A stretch of 14,304 nt of DNA from Anaerolineaceae bacterium UBA6107 (GTDB taxonomy: Bacteria > Chloroflexota > Anaerolineae > Anaerolineales > Anaerolineaceae), in NCBI GenBank assembly GCA_002428455.1, contig DIWL01000074.1, positions 1 to 14,304 on the forward strand, written 5' to 3'. The notes under the pieces are model-generated. The model had not been told where the DNA came from, did no database searches, and saw only the letters and a list, made by a program, of their open reading frames with translations. Shown here one piece after another: positions 1-6,428 of this stretch (its first letter is position 1; each line of letters starts with the position of its first letter). The translations under genes were made by a program, and so were the position numbers.

Positions 1-1
1 T

Positions 2-1108
2 GCTGGTTTTCAGTTCCGGTAGATTGCTCAGGATTGCTGCAGATGTTATTTGCCGTATCTCTGACACAGCCTCCACCGGGTTGACATCAAGCGGTAGGGC
101 AGCCAACCACTGCATGTATTGCGGTCTGATGGACATGCCGGTGACCCGCCAACCACGTTTCAGATGGACCTGGGGAAGCATCAGACCGAGGCGTTCCGCT
201 AGTTCACCCACCAGGTAATGTTGAGGATCGCGCGGGATGAGCACACAGCTGTAGTGCAGACGCAAAGAATGCAGGTTGACCGGTGGAAATCCGGTTTCCT
301 CGGTCATTTCGCTTTCCGGTTCCGGCTGGAGGGTGCTTTTCAGGGTCAACAGTTCTGCCGGGGTGATCGATGCCACGTCTGTGGTAATTTCAGCATTGGT
401 GATAGCGGACGTTGTTTCTGCAAATTCCTCAAGAACGGTTACCGGATTACCGCTTTCAGAAGGTAGGAATTCGTTATCGTTAAGGGCATCAATGGACCCA
501 TCGTCCAATTCCTGCGCTTTGGCCGGTTCATTATGCAACTCGCCCTCTGGCAGGGGTGTAACAGTCTCCTCCTCAGGCTCCTCATAAAGCCAACCTTTGA
601 GAAAATCAAGTTCATCATCTGCTGGTTTGACTTCCACCAGGAGTGTGTATCCCCCGTGGGTTTGATTTTTCGGGACCGTCTGTGTCTCTGTGGGTGGAGT
701 GATGGATTTCTGGCTGGTTTCTGCGGTAGCAGCTGATTTAGCGCTCTCAGGCACCAGCAAACCTCGCAACGCTGTCCGCAGTTCCCCGGTCGACAAGGGC
801 TTGCTGAGGTACCCATGCAGGATGGCATCCTTTATTTCAGATTGGTCGGTCTCCGCGCTGGGTGGAAAAACCAGTATCCTGGTCTGCGGCAGTTGGGTCG
901 CCAGATCGTGCGTGAGCGCGGTTAAAGACAATTCTCCATCCGAGTCATCCAGGATCACAGCCGCCAGGTGACCACTGTTGATGGCTTCCGGGATTGCTTC
1001 GGTATTATCAACGATCTGTATGATTAAGGAATCTTCCTGTTGACCCCAGGTGGTGATTGCGTCACGCAGTTCGGCATCAGGGGAATAGACGAGGACTCTT
1101 GAATTCAT
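2..1108 (-). CDS. Pseudo-receiver protein with degenerate IS200-like (Y1/HUH) transposase domain, 3' end off window
   Basis: The frame is open from ATG at 1108 to the left edge: 369 codons with no stop, so the gene is cut by the window. Residues 1-120 look like a CheY-type receiver: beta1 RVLVY, beta3 AAVILDD with a possible phospho-acceptor at D54, and the conserved Lys-Pro at 103-104. The usual acidic pair is replaced by Ser-Pro (9-10) and the usual Thr/Ser by Pro, so phosphorylation is doubtful. Residues 121-275 are a Pro/Glu/Thr-rich, probably disordered linker. Residues 281-369 align by eye with IS200/IS605 TnpA: LHYSCVLIPR, then YLVGELAERL, then RPQYMQWLAALP, where active TnpA has a PDHVHLL-type HUH motif. 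Both histidines are lost (Tyr331, Gln333). The catalytic Tyr would lie beyond the edge. I infer a domesticated, nuclease-dead nucleic-acid-binding domain joined to a signalling domain. The reading frame is certain; the domain calls come from pattern matching only. No Shine-Dalgarno precedes the ATG. Confidence 0.75.
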   Translation of the reverse strand, partial: MNSRVLVYSPDAELRDAITTWGQQEDSLIIQIVDNTEAIPEAINSGHLAAVILDDSDGELSLTALTHDLATQLPQTRILVFPPSAETDQSEIKDAILHGYLSKPLSTGELRTALRGLLVPESAKSAATAETSQKSITPPTETQTVPKNQTHGGYTLLVEVKPADDELDFLKGWLYEEPEEETVTPLPEGELHNEPAKAQELDDGSIDALNDNEFLPSESGNPVTVLEEFAETTSAITNAEITTDVASITPAELLTLKSTLQPEPESEMTEETGFPPVNLHSLRLHYSCVLIPRDPQHYLVGELAERLGLMLPQVHLKRGWRVTGMSIRPQYMQWLAALPLDVNPVEAVSEIRQITSAAILSNLPELKTS

Positions 1109-1114
1109 AGGAAA

Positions 1115-1143
1115 AGTGTATCACGTGCCATATTCCGATGCAA
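1115..1143 (-). promoter_or_regulatory. Possible sigma70 promoter giving a leaderless transcript
   Basis: Read on the minus strand, TTGCAT (1138-1143), a 17-base spacer and TACACT (1115-1120) resemble -35 and -10 boxes, matching 3/6 and 4/6 of consensus. A start about seven bases past the -10 box would fall on the A of the ATG at 1108, which agrees with the lack of a ribosome binding site there. Weak matches; inferred. Confidence 0.3.
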
Positions 1144-1193
1144 GTTGAAGGGCACAAATAAGTTGCCATGAGCAAAAGCCATTACAGTCCTAA

Positions 1194-1234
1194 CCGGGCA
1201 TAACCCGGCGCATCCACCAACGCGGATGGTGGAT
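1194..1234. terminator. Tandem hairpins between the zinc-ribbon gene and the receiver gene
   Basis: Two adjacent stem-loops lie in the 156-base gap. One is CCGGG/CCCGG (1194-1198 with 1204-1208, 5-base loop); the other is ATCCACCA/TGGTGGAT (1212-1219 with 1227-1234, 7-base loop). They sit 30-70 bases beyond the stop of the zinc-ribbon gene on the minus strand. Neither is followed by a clear U-run, so they may be a weak terminator, an mRNA 3'-end stabiliser or a protein site. Confidence 0.35.
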
Positions 1235-1264
1235 TTATCGATCATTACTTTAATGAAACAAAAT

Positions 1265-1957
1265 CTACTTGACTTTGGAACCAAGCACCTGCTTCAGCTG
1301 CTTTTCAACAGCATAGGCATTGGAGATGGTAAATTTCATTTTTTCCGTACTGGTTTTAATTTCCAGGCTGTCAGGTGTATTGTCCTCAGAATCACCATGA
1401 AAAACGCTCACTTTTACCACCTGGCCAAGATCAATTGAGAAATTCTTTAGATTTTCAGAAAGGATCGAATCCGGAGCAACACGGATGTATTTTTCTCCGG
1501 TGCGAGTGGACATTTGGGCGCCGATTTGTCCAAAAAAATTCTTACCTTGCTGTTTGGCTTCCTGTCTCGCCTGGTTGACGTCATTCATTTGCATTTCCTT
1601 GGTCTGCAGGGCAAATATGAGTCGTTTACCGGTGATGACCATGTGGTAGAGTTCTGATGAGAAAAGTCCTGTCTTTCGCGTTACCATGCCTACGACGCTA
1701 ACCACCTGCTCGGCAGGTTGGGGAGCAGGCGGAGTGGGTGAGGTGGCAAATGTAGTCACCGCGGGTGGAACGGCAGGAATGCCAACTGGCACACCAGATG
1801 GGTTGCCGGTTGGGCGAACAACCGGAATTGGTTGGGTTTGTGGAAGCGGAGGGGGAGCGGCCGGGGTTGCTGCCACGGGTTTTCCACACGAGGAACAGAA
1901 ACGGGCATCGCTGGATAGGCTCGCTCCACAGGAGGGACAGGTTTCAGACGGGCTCAT
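1265..1957 (-). CDS. Zinc-ribbon protein with PH-like C-terminal domain
   Basis: A 230-residue protein. The N-terminus is a zinc ribbon with Cys pairs at 7/10 and 21/24 (CPSCG and CSSCG), expected to bind one Zn(II). Residues 28-83 are a low-complexity Pro/Ala/Val/Thr linker. From about residue 86 to the end comes a mixed beta region with YHMVITGKRLIFAL and a C-terminal amphipathic helix, resembling bacterial PH-like domains; it holds an Ala/Gln/Lys-rich helical insertion around 124-150. No signal peptide or membrane segment is visible, so it is probably cytoplasmic. The start is firm: AAGGAG lies 7 bases before ATG 1957, after an AT-rich upstream stretch. The gene appears to be its own unit. 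The zinc ribbon is clear; the PH-like call is a guess from the strand pattern. A scaffold or membrane-tethering role is possible but not shown. Confidence 0.85.
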   Translation of the reverse strand: MSPSETCPSCGASLSSDARFCSSCGKPVAATPAAPPPLPQTQPIPVVRPTGNPSGVPVGIPAVPPAVTTFATSPTPPAPQPAEQVVSVVGMVTRKTGLFSSELYHMVITGKRLIFALQTKEMQMNDVNQARQEAKQQGKNFFGQIGAQMSTRTGEKYIRVAPDSILSENLKNFSIDLGQVVKVSVFHGDSEDNTPDSLEIKTSTEKMKFTISNAYAVEKQLKQVLGSKVK

Positions 1958-2195
1958 CGGGTTTCTCCTTGTTTTTTATAATTGTGAGATTGGTCTATTT
2001 TATTATAATTAACTAATAATTGATCGAATTATTGTATACCAGAAAACAAATCCATATCGAGTTTTCAGAGTAGTTACTTTGTGCCCGGGTTACATACGGG
2101 TTTACATTGGGATTTCTTTGGCTGTCTGTACCAGGCCAGGCAGAAGGATCATAATTTTTTAACTGGGATCTTCGTATCAGCCATGGGACACCTTA
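1958..2195. other. Non-coding, partly AT-rich intergenic stretch
   Basis: This is the leader and promoter region of the minus-strand zinc-ribbon gene. Positions 1970-2040 are very AT-rich, with a minus-strand TATAAT near 2001-2006 but no convincing -35 box at normal spacing. The part from 2060 to 2195 shows no gene; I see only one weak 7-bp hairpin (2122-2143). No tRNA or riboswitch pattern was recognised. Confidence 0.5.
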
Positions 2196-2232
2196 ATCAA
2201 AAATCGTGAAGGCATAACCACCTTCACGATTT
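2196..2232 (-). terminator. Rho-independent terminator of the lipoprotein gene
   Basis: A perfect 12-bp stem AAATCGTGAAGG/CCTTCACGATTT (2201-2212 with 2221-2232) has an 8-base loop. On the minus strand it is followed by a short T-rich tail. It begins about 20 bases after the stop of the gene at 2253, so it ends that transcript. Confidence 0.8.
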
Positions 2233-2252
2233 ATCCAGGTAACCCGCTTGAT

Positions 2253-2624
2253 CTATTCGAAGTTGATCCCGGTGATCTGCCAGGCATCATTGACCTTGTC
2301 AAAGACCAGTACCACATTATAAGTGACACCTTCCAGTTCAGCTGTGCCTTCCAATTGTGCGGTGTCGTTTTCAATGGAGTTGCTATTGAATTTCCATTTC
2401 TCAAAGTTCCTGATGGCAGTCCATTCTGCCCAGCCCGATTCGCCGCCCACTTCCTGCTGGATATCCGGATGCAGCATCTGGTAGGAGGTTGCGTTGTCGC
2501 CAGTACTCAACGCGGACATAAAAGCATTGCCCATATCTGAAACGTCGCCCAACTGCCCACAGGCGGTCAGGGAAAACAACAGAATCAAGCCGACAGCCAA
2601 AACCATTACCAGATTCTTTTTCAT
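2253..2624 (-). CDS. Small lipoprotein, NTF2/DUF4878-like fold possible
   Basis: A 123-residue exported lipoprotein. Residues 1-21 form a lipoprotein signal peptide (MKKN, then a hydrophobic core VMVLAVGLILLF) with lipobox LTAC, so Cys22 would be lipidated after cleavage by signal peptidase II, anchoring the protein on the outer face of the membrane. The mature part starts with helical MGNAFMSALSTGD and ends in beta strands (TYNVVLVFDKVNDAWQITGINF). This layout is typical of the small NTF2-like DUF4878/DUF4864 lipoproteins, in which a helical start is followed by a curved sheet ending in a W-x-I strand. Start: GAGGAG lies 6 bases before ATG 2624. It is a single-gene unit with its own terminator; a TATAAA about 25 bases upstream could be its -10. 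Function unknown. Confidence 0.85.
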   Translation of the reverse strand: MKKNLVMVLAVGLILLFSLTACGQLGDVSDMGNAFMSALSTGDNATSYQMLHPDIQQEVGGESGWAEWTAIRNFEKWKFNSNSIENDTAQLEGTAELEGVTYNVVLVFDKVNDAWQITGINFE

Positions 2625-2694
2625 TTACAGCTCCTCGCAACGGGTTTATTTATACTTGTTATATCCAAAAAGTATGAAATCGTTGGGCTGAGTT

Positions 2695-3144
2695 TTACAG
2701 ATCTATGATCTGCTTCCCGGGGTTGTACTGGGCAATTTCCCATGCCTGGAATTTTTCCAGGTCCAGGCGGATCTGGCGAAAAACAAACACCAGTACAGCC
2801 GCATCATCCACAAATCCAACCAGTGGCAGCCAATCCAGGATCAGGTCGATCGGGGATAGAAAATACAACACTGTTCCGGCTGCCAGCACGATCGATGTCC
2901 ATGGAACCACAGTATATTCTTTGTTGATGTAAGCCTTGAGCATACGGATAAAGGCTTTTAATTGGGACCAGAAATCAGTCTGGAGGGAAGATGAAGTGGA
3001 GTTGGACTTGGCCTTTTTGTAAGCTTCTTCCACAAATTCACGTGATTTTTTTGCGTCGCGCAGGTATTCCTCGGCCTTTGTCTTGCTGCGTTCCACCGCT
3101 TTTTTAATTTTCGCTTCAGAAGGAGTGAATGGGGATTCTTTCAT
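2695..3144 (-). CDS. YkvA/DUF1232 family membrane protein
   Basis: A 149-residue protein. The diagnostic DUF1232 (YkvA) block lies at residues 94-115: YFLSPIDLILDWLP followed by GFVDD. It is embedded in two hydrophobic segments (about 82-99 and 104-122), which suggests a membrane hairpin. The N-terminal 50 residues are highly charged (Lys/Glu) and helical, probably an amphipathic or coiled-coil extension on the cytoplasmic side; typical YkvA proteins are near 110-130 residues, so this one has a longer N-terminus. Start: AAGGA lies 5 bases before ATG 3144, inside the last codons of the upstream gene, with only 2 bases between that stop and this start, so translation is coupled. The family is widespread and has no agreed function. 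Confidence 0.85.
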   Translation of the reverse strand: MKESPFTPSEAKIKKAVERSKTKAEEYLRDAKKSREFVEEAYKKAKSNSTSSSLQTDFWSQLKAFIRMLKAYINKEYTVVPWTSIVLAAGTVLYFLSPIDLILDWLPLVGFVDDAAVLVFVFRQIRLDLEKFQAWEIAQYNPGKQIIDL

Positions 3145-3146
3145 AA

Positions 3147-3710
3147 TTATCCTTTCTTCAAGTCGAATGAGGCCAGGTATTCAACCGGACGAAAACCGAC
3201 AACACCGACTTGTGTGAATTCACCATCAATGGGTTCAAAATTTTCCTTGAATATCCCGACGGATTGGCAGAGCTCTTCTCTTGCAATGTCAAATTCAAGC
3301 GTGAGGTGGGGCACCCAATTGCCGGGGAAGTAGTACGGCGAAGACTGCAGACCCGCCAGCTGAAGCCTGTGGTGAAAATCCGCATGGGCTTTCAGCATTT
3401 CCAGGCTGGGAACCGGGTAGAGGAAGAGAACATTACCGGACGTCGGAAATGTGCCAGCTGCACCCAAGCGGAATTTGAAACGGGAAAGGTTTTTGGTATA
3501 TTCTTCGGACAAGGCAATGAGTTGCTGGCTATCGACACGGGGGAAAACGGCCAGGCTAATGTGCGGTTTGTCATTCATTAATCCCTGGACGGGCTGCACT
3601 CCATCACGATAGATAATGTCCCTGAAAGCCAGAACCTTCGCTTCGGCTTCCGCGTCCAGGAACAGTTCAACCGCATAACCCTCGGTAATACTTTTGTGAT
3701 TGTTGGCCAA
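3147..3710 (-). CDS. 2H phosphoesterase / 2'-5' RNA ligase-like protein
   Basis: A 187-residue protein of the LigT/2H phosphoesterase superfamily. The two signature motifs are present and correctly spaced: KPHISLAVF with H50-x-S52 and VPHLTLEF with H135-x-T137. These two His residues act as acid and base on 2',3'-cyclic or 2'-5' phosphodiester bonds in characterised members (LigT, ThpR, YjcG). Length agrees with the family (about 170-190). The substrate cannot be read from sequence; RNA end processing or a cyclic nucleotide is possible. The start is a TTG at 3710, supported by GAGGTAA ending a few bases upstream; there is no better ATG. It is the first gene of a two-gene unit with the YkvA-like gene (2-base gap). 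No clear promoter was found in the 185-base upstream gap. Confidence 0.85.
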   Translation of the reverse strand: MANNHKSITEGYAVELFLDAEAEAKVLAFRDIIYRDGVQPVQGLMNDKPHISLAVFPRVDSQQLIALSEEYTKNLSRFKFRLGAAGTFPTSGNVLFLYPVPSLEMLKAHADFHHRLQLAGLQSSPYYFPGNWVPHLTLEFDIAREELCQSVGIFKENFEPIDGEFTQVGVVGFRPVEYLASFDLKKG

Positions 3711-3825
3711 TACTTACCTCGATTTCCTTTTCCCTGATGATTCTTTTAAAATCATTTTCCTAATTTTACCATCCTGAGCAACAAATGGCTGCGCTTGTTG
3801 CCTGCTGTGCAATTGTTCGGGTGCG

Positions 3826-3861
3826 AAAAAAAGAGTGGTCTGTATGACCAGTGCAGACCAC
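3826..3861 (-). terminator. Strong rho-independent terminator of the nucleotidyltransferase gene
   Basis: An 8-bp stem GTGGTCTG/CAGACCAC (3835-3842 with 3854-3861) has an 11-base loop and is followed on the minus strand by a run of seven T (complement of A 3826-3832). It begins about 35 bases after the stop codon at 3896. Confidence 0.85.
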
Positions 3862-3895
3862 CCGGCAAAGTGAGCGCAATAGAACGGAGAAGGAT

Positions 3896-5227
3896 CTATT
3901 TCCTGCTTATTGCGACCTCGTCCATGTATTCTTTTATGGTGGGCATTGCGGATAGTCTTTCAAAGAAGAAATTATTCACAATGTTGATCACCATACCACG
4001 GGCAGCTTCCGCTTCTGATGTGAGCTGTGCATGGGCTTCGGGTTGGGCAAGGGCTGTGCGCAGGTTCAACAGGTGTTTGACGATCTCGGTCTCCTCGACC
4101 CCTTCCAGTGCCCGGATCACCTCAAGGATCAGGTTATCCGTTGATGCAACCATCTGTTCATGGGTTATGGAAGATCCCGGTATATAGGCGTCATCGATCG
4201 TTCGGATCAACGACCAGATTTGATAAAGGATGGTCGCCGGTTCATCAAACAGTTCACGCAAGAATGCCGCTTCTGAGTATTTACCGGTCAGGCGGAAGAT
4301 ATTGTACATGCGTTTGGCAACCTTACCGTAATTTACATCCTTGGTGAGGTACTTGTATACTTCGCGTTCAAGGGCGCTGACGTAATCTTCCAAAGCATCA
4401 GCCGAGACATGTTGGGCTAATTTTGAAAAAATGGGCACGGAAGCAGCTTCCAAGTAGACCTCCTGGAAATACGGATCAAGAAAACCATCCAGGGGGGTGA
4501 TTTCACCATCAGGAGCTTCCCAGGTGACATCCAGCATGTTGCTGGCGTTGGCCAATTGTTTGCGGAGTGGATCGGCCACCACCCAATCCAGTTTACACCA
4601 GCCCGGTTTTTGCTTGACATCCTCCCAATTTACCACCGCCGGGGTGCCATTTTTGGTGAATCCTTCGATCTTTCCGGCTTTGATCTCAGCCGGGTGCCAG
4701 GACACGGGCGAACCGGCGCGCACCTCGCGGTTGCCGACCACAATATCCTGTGGATGCTCACCGAATTTCACCTCGATCAACTGGTAGTTAGGACCTTGGA
4801 GGGTGTCGAGGGCTTTCCCGCGCATGATCTCTGCCAGGATGTCACAGGCTTCTTCACGGGTGGGGGCGAGGATGTTGACTCGTTCAAAATAATCACAATC
4901 GCCGGGATAAGATTGGATCTTGGATTGCGCGGATGAGCCGGAAAGGGCTAGGGCGGTCTCCACCTTGCCAGGAATATCCTCAAATTCCACGATCTTCCCT
5001 ACGCGTTTAAAATACTCCAACTCTTTGTCGCTGAAATCCAGCATGGTGATGTTGTGGCCAAAAACACCGCTGCGCGTGTCCATTGAGATCTGGCTGCTGC
5101 CCTTGAAGGCTGCCATGCTGGTTAACCATTGCATAGCCTCTTCCTCTTCAATTTCAATCCCAAGGCGATTGGCCGAGTCAATGATCCTTTGCAGGTCTTC
5201 CGAACGTGAATTGTCCAACCGAGCCAT
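3896..5227 (-). CDS. Predicted pol-beta superfamily nucleotidyltransferase, uncharacterised
   Basis: The likely start is ATG 5227 (443 residues), because AAAGGAG sits 4 bases before it; an in-frame ATG at 5245 adds 6 residues but has no ribosome binding site. Numbering here follows the longer form. The pol-beta-type nucleotidyltransferase signature is visible: LSGSSAQSK (G103-S104), then PGDCDYFERV with D116-x-D118, and a likely third metal-binding Asp at D220 in CKLDWVVAD. These would bind two metal ions and NTP. Between them is a region ending in a conserved-looking FGEHPQDIVV segment. The C-terminal half (about 260-449) is all helical with no recognised domain. No signal or membrane segment is seen. 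It is a single-gene unit. It could be a tRNA/RNA nucleotidyltransferase, a poly(A)-polymerase-like enzyme or a regulatory protein AMPylase; I cannot choose between them. Confidence 0.7.
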   Translation of the reverse strand: MARLDNSRSEDLQRIIDSANRLGIEIEEEEAMQWLTSMAAFKGSSQISMDTRSGVFGHNITMLDFSDKELEYFKRVGKIVEFEDIPGKVETALALSGSSAQSKIQSYPGDCDYFERVNILAPTREEACDILAEIMRGKALDTLQGPNYQLIEVKFGEHPQDIVVGNREVRAGSPVSWHPAEIKAGKIEGFTKNGTPAVVNWEDVKQKPGWCKLDWVVADPLRKQLANASNMLDVTWEAPDGEITPLDGFLDPYFQEVYLEAASVPIFSKLAQHVSADALEDYVSALEREVYKYLTKDVNYGKVAKRMYNIFRLTGKYSEAAFLRELFDEPATILYQIWSLIRTIDDAYIPGSSITHEQMVASTDNLILEVIRALEGVEETEIVKHLLNLRTALAQPEAHAQLTSEAEAARGMVINIVNNFFFERLSAMPTIKEYMDEVAISRK

Positions 5228-5270
5228 TTTTCTCCTTTCATCCATAACCGATACAGTTAACGATGCAAAG

Positions 5271-5279
5271 AGTATAACA
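5271..5279 (-). promoter_or_regulatory. Extended -10 element of the nucleotidyltransferase gene
   Basis: On the minus strand TGTTATACT is a TGn-extended -10 box (5 of 6 matches to TATAAT). No good -35 box lies 17 bases upstream, as is usual for extended -10 promoters. It would start transcription around 5264, giving a leader of about 35 bases before ATG 5227. Confidence 0.5.
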
Positions 5280-5302
5280 AAAATGAACTCAAAACGATCA
5301 GA

Positions 5303-5860
5303 TTATTCAGAGATGTTGAAGCGTGGGTTTAGTTTCAGAATCTTTTGGAAGATCTCCGCCTGGTCCTGTGCATCGCGCAGGGCGTTGTGGGTGAGGCGGA
5401 TCTCATCCAGGAAATGCCTGGAAATGTGTTGCATGGAGGTCTCAGACCATTGCCTACCGCTCTGACCCATAAAATACGCTTTGATATCCAGCGCACTGTG
5501 ACCAAAGGGGTTTCTGCCCAGGTAGCGCAGGAAGTAGTCATGAATGAACATCCAATCAAAGGAAGCATTGAAAGCGACCAGCACAGGCCTCGCCCCTTCC
5601 GGAACAACCTGCTTAACCCATTGTTCAAAGGCAAGCATGGCCTCTTTGGGATCCATGCCATCACGGCGCAGGTCATCCATCACCAGTCCGGAAATGGCCA
5701 GGGCTTCAGGTTGCACTTGATCCCTGTCAGGTTTCAATTCAACGTAAAATGTCTCCCCAATGTCCATAACAGGGCATGCGCCAATCGACAGCATCGCGTA
5801 ATGGGCCGGGATCGGCCCCGCGGTTTCCACATCCACGCAGATGAGCACTTCTTCAGCCAT
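5303..5860 (-). CDS. DEDDh 3'-5' exonuclease (DnaQ/RNase T-like)
   Basis: A 185-residue single-domain exonuclease with the full DEDDh set: D10-x-E12 in CVDVETAGP (ExoI), D102 in AFNASFDWMF (ExoII), and H158 with D163 in THNALRDAQ (ExoIII). These bind two Mg2+ ions and cut nucleotides from a 3' end. It lacks a polymerase, BRCT or GIY-YIG partner domain, so it is probably a stand-alone exonuclease for DNA or RNA trimming rather than part of Pol III; oligoribonuclease-like or RNase T-like activity are both open. Start: AAAGGTAAT about 10 bases before ATG 5860. It is the last gene of the DUF4388 operon, 27 bases after the previous stop; no terminator hairpin follows, so readthrough into the next gene's leader is possible. 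Confidence 0.88.
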   Translation of the reverse strand: MAEEVLICVDVETAGPIPAHYAMLSIGACPVMDIGETFYVELKPDRDQVQPEALAISGLVMDDLRRDGMDPKEAMLAFEQWVKQVVPEGARPVLVAFNASFDWMFIHDYFLRYLGRNPFGHSALDIKAYFMGQSGRQWSETSMQHISRHFLDEIRLTHNALRDAQDQAEIFQKILKLNPRFNISE

Positions 5861-5887
5861 TTTTTTATTACCTTTCAGGGGTGGGGT

Positions 5888-6418
5888 TCAGAAATCGATC
5901 GGTTTCTTGTCGATGCAGATGCGGCAGCACACGCTGTTGTCCGGTTGACTTTTCGTGATTGTCACACGGTAGAATTTGCCCAAACCCGCCCAGCTGGTGA
6001 ATTCCTGCACGAATCCAGCCAGGTAATTGCTATCCGTCACAGGGCTGGTTTCTCCGTTTTTAGGGCATGGCAGGGTAATAATTTCCCAATGATCCGGCTG
6101 GTTTTCAAACCGGAGCAGCTTGCCCTTTTCCGCGTTGATCATGTCGCAAATGAGTTGAAGCCCAAGGGCGATCTTCTTCTTGATCGGCGAGAACTTGAAA
6201 CCCGGATCATTCCAGTTGAGGATCCCACTGTTGTGTTTCATCCAGTAATAAAATCCGGCTCTACCGGCGCGGTGGAGAATGCCGCGTGTCAGCAGGTCAT
6301 CCGGGCTCACGGGCAGGTGGTACTGGAAATCGCGTGAGTTATCCGCCCCAAGGATCTCCTCCAGGCTGCGGAGTTCATAATCCAAAGATGTTGGACCGGG
6401 AGCTTTATCGATCATCAT
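5888..6418 (-). CDS. V4R-like (4-vinyl reductase type) domain protein
   Basis: A 176-residue protein. A helical first half contains ILHRAGRAGFYYWMK (47-61), which resembles the start of V4R domains (a small-ligand-binding fold also seen in bacteriochlorophyll 4-vinyl reductase and XylR/DmpR sensors). The second half carries WEIITLPCPKNG (111-122), NYLAGFVQEF (131-140) and a Cys cluster at 164, 165 and 168 (CCRIC) near the end, matching the strand-helix-strand pattern and metal-binding cysteines of V4R. The match was made by eye and is moderate. The protein has no output domain. It follows the GTPase gene by 10 bases without a clear ribosome binding site of its own, so it is probably translationally coupled. 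I infer a sensor for the adjacent GTPase module; the ligand is unknown. Confidence 0.6.
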   Translation of the reverse strand: MMIDKAPGPTSLDYELRSLEEILGADNSRDFQYHLPVSPDDLLTRGILHRAGRAGFYYWMKHNSGILNWNDPGFKFSPIKKKIALGLQLICDMINAEKGKLLRFENQPDHWEIITLPCPKNGETSPVTDSNYLAGFVQEFTSWAGLGKFYRVTITKSQPDNSVCCRICIDKKPIDF

Positions 6419-6428
6419 ACGGTGCAGG

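Noticed and set aside
276..587. A 103-residue plus-strand frame rich in Ser and Gly
   Set aside because: Antisense to the acidic linker of the gene at 2-1108, low complexity, no ribosome binding site seen.
439..828. A 129-residue minus-strand open frame inside the receiver-transposase gene
   Set aside because: It is a shifted frame of the longer open frame from 1108, rich in Arg/Cys/Trp with no motif, and covers the linker only.
1981..1995. ATTGTGAGATTGGTC, reminiscent of half of a lac-type operator
   Set aside because: No dyad symmetry with a second half-site, and no matching regulator in the window.
2122..2143. A 7-bp hairpin (CTGTCTG/CAGGCAG, one wobble pair) followed 10 bases later by six T, on the plus strand
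   Set aside because: No plus-strand gene precedes it and the T-run is too far from the stem; probably chance.
5227..5245. Upstream ATG of the nucleotidyltransferase at 5245 as the start
   Set aside because: No ribosome binding site precedes it, while AAAGGAG precedes the in-frame ATG at 5227.
4920..5465. A 181-residue plus-strand open frame
   Set aside because: Antisense to the start of the nucleotidyltransferase gene and the end of the exonuclease gene; spans their promoter region.
5345..6337. A 330-residue open frame on the plus strand
   Set aside because: It runs antisense across the exonuclease and the V4R-like gene, both of which have clear motifs and ribosome binding sites; its product shows no domain.
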